Below, piece by piece: positions 61,017 to 64,000 of a DNA stretch of 64,000 nt (positions are counted from its first letter, which is position 1; the number at the start of each line of letters is the position of its first letter). Origin of the DNA: Pseudomonas sp. Its GTDB lineage: Bacteria > Pseudomonadota > Gammaproteobacteria > Pseudomonadales > Pseudomonadaceae. The stretch spans positions 21,477 to 85,476 of the forward strand of contig JAUYKV010000065.1 of NCBI GenBank assembly GCA_030699825.1, written 5' to 3'. Below the pieces are notes generated by a model. The model was not told where the DNA came from. It worked only from the letters and a program-made list of their open reading frames with translations, and searched no databases. The translations under genes were made by a program, and so were the position numbers.

Positions 61017-61112
61017 CTATACCAGCCAGAATTGGAGCAACAGGTAGCAGCCCAGGGTCAGCGCGAGGCCGGCGCTGACGGTGCCGGCAAAGGAGTCATG
61101 GGGTAGTTTCAA
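61017..61112 (-). CDS. Possible 31-residue membrane peptide between pqqE and the PuuD-like gene
   Basis: TTG 61112 lies 5 nt after GGGGGTG and overlaps the pqqE end. The frame encodes KLPHDSFAGTVSAGLALTLG, then CYLLLQFWLV, a single hydrophobic helix. It stops 9 nt before the next gene's ATG and supplies its ribosome site (TAGGAG). It is supported by spacing, hydrophobicity and otherwise empty position; the TTG start makes it tentative. Confidence 0.4.
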   Translation of the reverse strand: MKLPHDSFAGTVSAGLALTLGCYLLLQFWLV

Positions 61113-62241
61113 TGTTCACCCCCTGGCTGGCGTGGCGTGGGATAAGCGTGCCCGTCGGCACCGGCGGCTGCTGCGCCAGTGCCACCGCCTGTTGGATCAG
61201 GTGGTGATGGGGTGACTTGCTGCACGCCGGGTCGGTGTTGTCGCCGGAGCCGGTGAGCAACAGCGCCTGGCAGCGGCAGCCGCCGAAGTCTTTTTCCTTT
61301 TCATCGCAGCTGCGGCAAGGTTCCGGCATCCAGGCATCGCCGCGGTACAGGTTGAATACCGGCGAATCGTGCCAGATTTCACCCAGGCGCTGCTGGCGCA
61401 CGTTGGGGAACTCCAGATCCTTGAAGCTGCTGGCCTGGGAGCAAGGCAGCACGTTGCCGTTGGGCGCGATGGTCAGGTGGATGGCGCCCCAGCCGTTCAT
61501 GCAGGCCTTGGGCCGGCCTTCGTAATAGTCGGGGATGACGAAGAAGATGGTCAGGCGTTCGCCCAGGCGCTCGCGGGCTTCTTGCACCTGGGCCTCGGCG
61601 AGCAGCAGTTCTTCGCGGGTCGGCATCAATTGCTCGCGATTGAGCAGCGCCCAGTTGTAGTACTGCACGTTGGCCAGCTCGATGTAGTCCACCCCGAGCT
61701 CGGCGGCGAACTCGATGATCTGCGGAACCTGCGCGATGTTCTGCCGGGTGATGGGCACGTTGAGCACCATCGGGAAACCCTGGGCCTTGATGGCGCGGGC
61801 CATGCCGAGCTTGCGCTCCAGGCAATCGACGCCGGCCAGTTGTTGTGCCGTGGCGCGGTCGGTGGACTGGAAGCCGAGTTGGATATGTCGCAGGCCGGCG
61901 TCCTTGAGTGCGCGCAGGCGGGCCTCGGTGAGACCGATGCCGGAGGTGATCAGGTTGGTGTAGTAGCCCAGGCGATCGGCCTCGGCCACCAAGGTTTCCA
62001 GATCCTTGCGCAAGGTCGGCTCGCCGCCGGAAAAACCGATCTGCATGGCGCCGAGCTCGCGAGCCTGGCGCATCACGTCGATCCATTCGGCCGTGCTCAG
62101 CTCGTTGCGGCGGTAGTCGGCAAAATTGCGCGGGTTGCTGCAGAACACGCACTGCAACGGGCACTGGTAGGTTAATTCCAGCAGCAACCAGACCGGGTTG
62201 CCATTGCCATCAAGTCTTAATTCGGATCCAGCCTTTGCCAC
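61096..62241 (-). CDS. pqqE: PqqE radical-SAM peptide cyclase
   Basis: 381 residues from GTG 62241, which has GGAGG 6 nt upstream; a longer open frame to 62271 lacks such a site. Radical-SAM cluster Cys27-x3-Cys31-x2-Cys34 (YQCPLQCVFCSNP), the GGEPTLRKDLE motif, and a SPASM domain with CMNGWG, PCSQASSF, CRSCDEKEKDFGGCRC and later Cys residues for auxiliary clusters. It joins the Glu and Tyr side chains of PqqA, with PqqD as chaperone. Usual family length. Overlaps pqqD by 32 nt. Confidence 0.95.
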   Translation of the reverse strand: MAKAGSELRLDGNGNPVWLLLELTYQCPLQCVFCSNPRNFADYRRNELSTAEWIDVMRQARELGAMQIGFSGGEPTLRKDLETLVAEADRLGYYTNLITSGIGLTEARLRALKDAGLRHIQLGFQSTDRATAQQLAGVDCLERKLGMARAIKAQGFPMVLNVPITRQNIAQVPQIIEFAAELGVDYIELANVQYYNWALLNREQLMPTREELLLAEAQVQEARERLGERLTIFFVIPDYYEGRPKACMNGWGAIHLTIAPNGNVLPCSQASSFKDLEFPNVRQQRLGEIWHDSPVFNLYRGDAWMPEPCRSCDEKEKDFGGCRCQALLLTGSGDNTDPACSKSPHHHLIQQAVALAQQPPVPTGTLIPRHASQGVNIETTP

Positions 62242-62503
62242 GGGACACCTCCAGGAAACGCAGGACGCCATTGCTGATTACATTCGCGTCGGCTACTTCA
62301 TACAGCGCGCCAAGTTTCTCGATCAACTCGGCTACATTGGTGTGGCCGTCGCAGCAATTGAGAATGTCGCCGCCGGTTTTATTAAGTTTGACGATGCCTT
62401 CCGGATAAAGAAGAACATGGGCTTGTTGCGACTCCTCCCAGCGGAACATGAAGGGCGGGCGGATTTCGAAACAATCTGCCGGGTCTATCGGAACGGTTGT
62501 CAT
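62210..62503 (-). CDS. pqqD: PqqD peptide chaperone
   Basis: 97 residues. The RiPP-recognition fold (PqqD family): IRPPFMFRWEESQQAHVLLYPEGIVKLNKTGGDILNCCDGHTNVAELIEKLG. It presents PqqA to PqqE. Located directly after pqqA, where pqqB and pqqC would be expected to intervene. The 3' end overlaps the pqqE start by 32 nt and holds its ribosome site. Confidence 0.94.
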   Translation of the reverse strand: MTTVPIDPADCFEIRPPFMFRWEESQQAHVLLYPEGIVKLNKTGGDILNCCDGHTNVAELIEKLGALYEVADANVISNGVLRFLEVSRGKGWIRIKT

Positions 62504-62528
62504 GGCCTGCCTCGCGACTGCGGCGACG

Positions 62529-62548
62529 GGGCGCCCTATCGGGCGCTC
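62529..62548 (-). terminator. Hairpin between pqqA and pqqD, likely attenuator
   Basis: GCGCCC-TATC-GGGCGC on the + strand (62531-62546), with flanking G/C pairs, 18-35 nt after the pqqA stop and without a T-run. Similar stem-loops after pqqA in other bacteria keep the pqqA transcript in excess over the downstream genes. Confidence 0.6.
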
Positions 62549-62563
62549 CGCCGGGTTAACGGC

Positions 62564-62638
62564 TTAGCGCACGTAAACGTACGCGGTGACTTCGAAGCCC
62601 AAACGCAGGTCACAAAAGTCCGGATCTATCCACTGCAT
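62564..62638 (-). CDS. pqqA: PqqA precursor peptide (24 residues)
   Basis: MQWIDPDFCDLRLGFEVTAY then VYVR. Glu16 and Tyr20 are the E-x3-Y pair that becomes PQQ, inside the conserved DLRxGFEVTxY block. ATG 62638 is preceded by AGGAGA at about 6 nt. The unusual features are Cys9 and the VYVR tail instead of the common FANR/FEAR. Divergent from exaC, with an ANR-type box and a TACCAA-like inverted repeat upstream. Confidence 0.95.
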   Translation of the reverse strand: MQWIDPDFCDLRLGFEVTAYVYVR

Positions 62639-62733
62639 GGTCTATCTCCTGTTTTAGGGGGTTCACTGTTTTGCGGTGTTGCAACTCGAGGCTACAGACA
62701 CGCGGGCGAATATTAATAAGACTTTGGAATGAA

Positions 62734-62752
62734 CTACCCGGGCAGTTGGTAG
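62734..62752 (-). promoter_or_regulatory. TACCAA-like inverted repeat, site F, before pqqA
   Basis: CTACCCGGGCAGTTGGTAG on the + strand, CTACCAACTGCCCGGGTAG on the pqqA strand, 96-114 nt upstream of pqqA. It matches the CTACCAA...TAG pattern of site D with a longer spacer, so it is a weaker member of the motif set. Confidence 0.45.
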
Positions 62753-62798
62753 CGGATCTGCTGTGCGCGCTAAATAGTTAGAGTAAATTGCTCGGTCG

Positions 62799-62812
62799 TT
62801 GATTTTGATCAA
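62799..62812. promoter_or_regulatory. Perfect ANR/FNR-type box between pqqA and exaC
   Basis: TTGATTTTGATCAA matches the TTGAT-N4-ATCAA consensus exactly. It is 161 nt upstream of pqqA and 416 nt upstream of exaC. This suggests oxygen-linked control of PQQ synthesis; orientation of action is not determinable since the site is symmetric. Confidence 0.65.
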
Positions 62813-63095
62813 GAGCTGGCGCGCGATCGCCTGTAGGTTGAACGGTTTTGTCTTGCCGGTGCCATGTCCGGACTGCCCTCTAGAGTGAAGGACAATATGC
62901 ATGGCGAGTTTTCTACTGGTGCAAAAAAATCGCCGCTCTTGCCCGGCAAAACGTAGAAGGGCGGTTCAGGCACTACTCGATTCGGCGCATCGCGATACCT
63001 CGCCGTGTGCGCTGTAACGCAGAAACAGCTAGGCTGAGTTGTCCAATGGCAACACCAGCCGGGCGGGCCAATGCCCGACATAGACAACCTGCGCA

Positions 63096-63114
63096 TCTAC
63101 TACCAAATGACGAG
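63096..63114 (+). promoter_or_regulatory. TACCAA regulon motif, site E
   Basis: TCTACTACCAAATGACGAG, 114-132 nt upstream of the exaC ATG, similar to site C (CTACTACCAAGGGACTAG). The other parts of 62639-63227 hold site F and the ANR box; no gene. Confidence 0.55.
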
Positions 63115-63227
63115 AGGTTGTGTGCCATGGGCGCATACCGGTCGAGCCGGCAGCTTCCTAATATCGAACCATGACCTGTTCCACGTTCCCGGGGGCAGGC
63201 TCCGACAAGAGAAGAGAGGTCATTATC

Positions 63228-64000
63228 ATGATTTACGCTAAACCCGGCACGCCAGGCGCTGTTATCAACCTCAAACCGCGCTACGGTAACTTTATCGGTG
63301 GCGAATTCGTGGCGCCGGTCAACGGCCAGTATTTCACCAACACCAGCCCGGTCGATGCCTCGGTGATCGGTGAATTCCCCCGTTCCAGTGCCGAAGATGT
63401 CGAGCTCGCCCTGGATGCCGCCCATGCCGCCGCCGATGCCTGGGGCAAGACCTCGGTGCAGAACCGTTCGCTGGTACTGCTGAAAATCGCCGACCGCATC
63501 GAAGCCAGCCTTGAAGTGCTGGCCGTGGCCGAAACCTGGGACAACGGCAAGGCCGTGCGCGAAACCCTGAATGCCGACGTGCCCCTGGCCGCCGACCACT
63601 TCCGTTATTACGCCGGTTGCATCCGCGCCCAGGAAGGCAGTGCCGCCGAGATCGACGAGAACACCGCCGCCTATCACTTCCACGAGCCGCTGGGCGTGGT
63701 CGGGCCGATCATCCCGTGGAACATCCCGCGGCTGATGGCCGCCTGGAAACTCGCTCCGGCCCTGGCCGCCGGCAACTGCATCGTGCTCAAGCCGGCCGAG
63801 CAGACCCCGCTGTCGATCACCGTGCTCATGGAGCTGATCGGCGACCTGCTGCCGCCGGGCGTGCTCAACGTGGTCCAGGGCTTCGGTCGCGAAGCCGGTG
63901 AGGCCCTGGCCACCAGCAAGCGCATCGCCAAGATCGCGTTCACCGGCTCAACGCCAGTGGGTTCGCACATCATGCATGCGGCGGCCGAGAACATCATTCC
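63228..64000 (+). CDS. exaC: NAD-dependent aldehyde dehydrogenase, 5' part (cut by window end)
   Basis: First 257 codons of an aldehyde dehydrogenase of the ExaC/acetaldehyde dehydrogenase group: [32 protein letters not shown], the NAD-binding region [27 protein letters not shown] and [12 protein letters not shown], and the AFTGSTPVG turn. The catalytic Cys region lies beyond the window. The start ATG 63228 has AGAGAGG upstream. It would oxidise the acetaldehyde made by the quinoprotein dehydrogenase in the periplasm, after uptake, to acetate. Confidence 0.93.
   Translation, partial: MIYAKPGTPGAVINLKPRYGNFIGGEFVAPVNGQYFTNTSPVDASVIGEFPRSSAEDVELALDAAHAAADAWGKTSVQNRSLVLLKIADRIEASLEVLAVAETWDNGKAVRETLNADVPLAADHFRYYAGCIRAQEGSAAEIDENTAAYHFHEPLGVVGPIIPWNIPRLMAAWKLAPALAAGNCIVLKPAEQTPLSITVLMELIGDLLPPGVLNVVQGFGREAGEALATSKRIAKIAFTGSTPVGSHIMHAAAENII

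Overview
High-GC Pseudomonas chromosome, most like the P. alcaligenes / mendocina / stutzeri side of the genus. This is inferred from the WbpL/WbpM-type O-antigen locus, the NosP-NahK-ErbR signalling set, a PQQ ethanol-oxidation regulon and abundant Pseudomonas-style REP palindromes. No rRNA, tRNA, CRISPR array or intact insertion sequence was seen.

Region 1 (1-8.8 kb, + strand): the 3' part of an O-antigen cluster. It holds the end of a HisH-type amidotransferase, HisF2, a two-domain sugar oxidoreductase, a heparinase-like protein, a GT4 glycosyltransferase, an epimerase, the lipid-carrier initiating transferase WbpL and a PglD-type acetyltransferase. The first 1.2 kb is visibly AT-richer, consistent with lateral acquisition.

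Region 2 (8.8-22.3 kb): a toxin-antitoxin island wrapped around wbpM. Ten TA modules or remnants are recognisable: RelE/XRE, two MNT/HEPN pairs, HigBA, a HigA-type remnant, PaaA2-like/ParE, MazEF-like, ParDE, antitoxin/PIN and AbiEi/AbiEii. They alternate with three partial copies of the acetyltransferase 3' half, a sugar-transferase remnant and a family of about 190-bp repeats. Two toxins carry in-frame stops beside intact antitoxins.

Region 3 (22.4-37.1 kb, + strand): a tightly packed signalling operon. It contains three histidine kinases, several receivers sharing a KPW[DEN]D signature, a degenerate HD-GYP protein, an MglA-type GTPase, a receiver fused to a GspE/PilB-type ATPase, and a REC-PAS-GGDEF-EAL-REC protein.

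Region 4 (37.2-64 kb): PQQ and alcohol oxidation. Genes include stand-alone pqqF, a porin, nosP-nahK and the response regulator erbR. The quinoprotein-associated ABC exporter, beta-propeller and binding protein follow, then cytochrome c550 and a second binding protein. The alcohol dehydrogenase carries the Asp-Phe-Asp signature of lanthanide-type enzymes (PedH/ExaF). An aldehyde dehydrogenase (exaC, cut by the window end) is divergent from a non-canonical pqqA-pqqD-pqqE operon. That operon lacks pqqB and pqqC and continues into a tiny membrane protein, a PuuD-like membrane protein, a SerC-like aminotransferase and a dihydroorotate-dehydrogenase-like protein; the last two have lost substrate-binding residues of their parent families. 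A TACCAA-centred motif recurs about 80-125 nt upstream of most of these genes and is a candidate ErbR operator. The best candidates for undescribed biology are the extended pqqADE operon, the receiver-ATPase/GTPase signalling operon, and the alternating TA/acetyltransferase-scar array.
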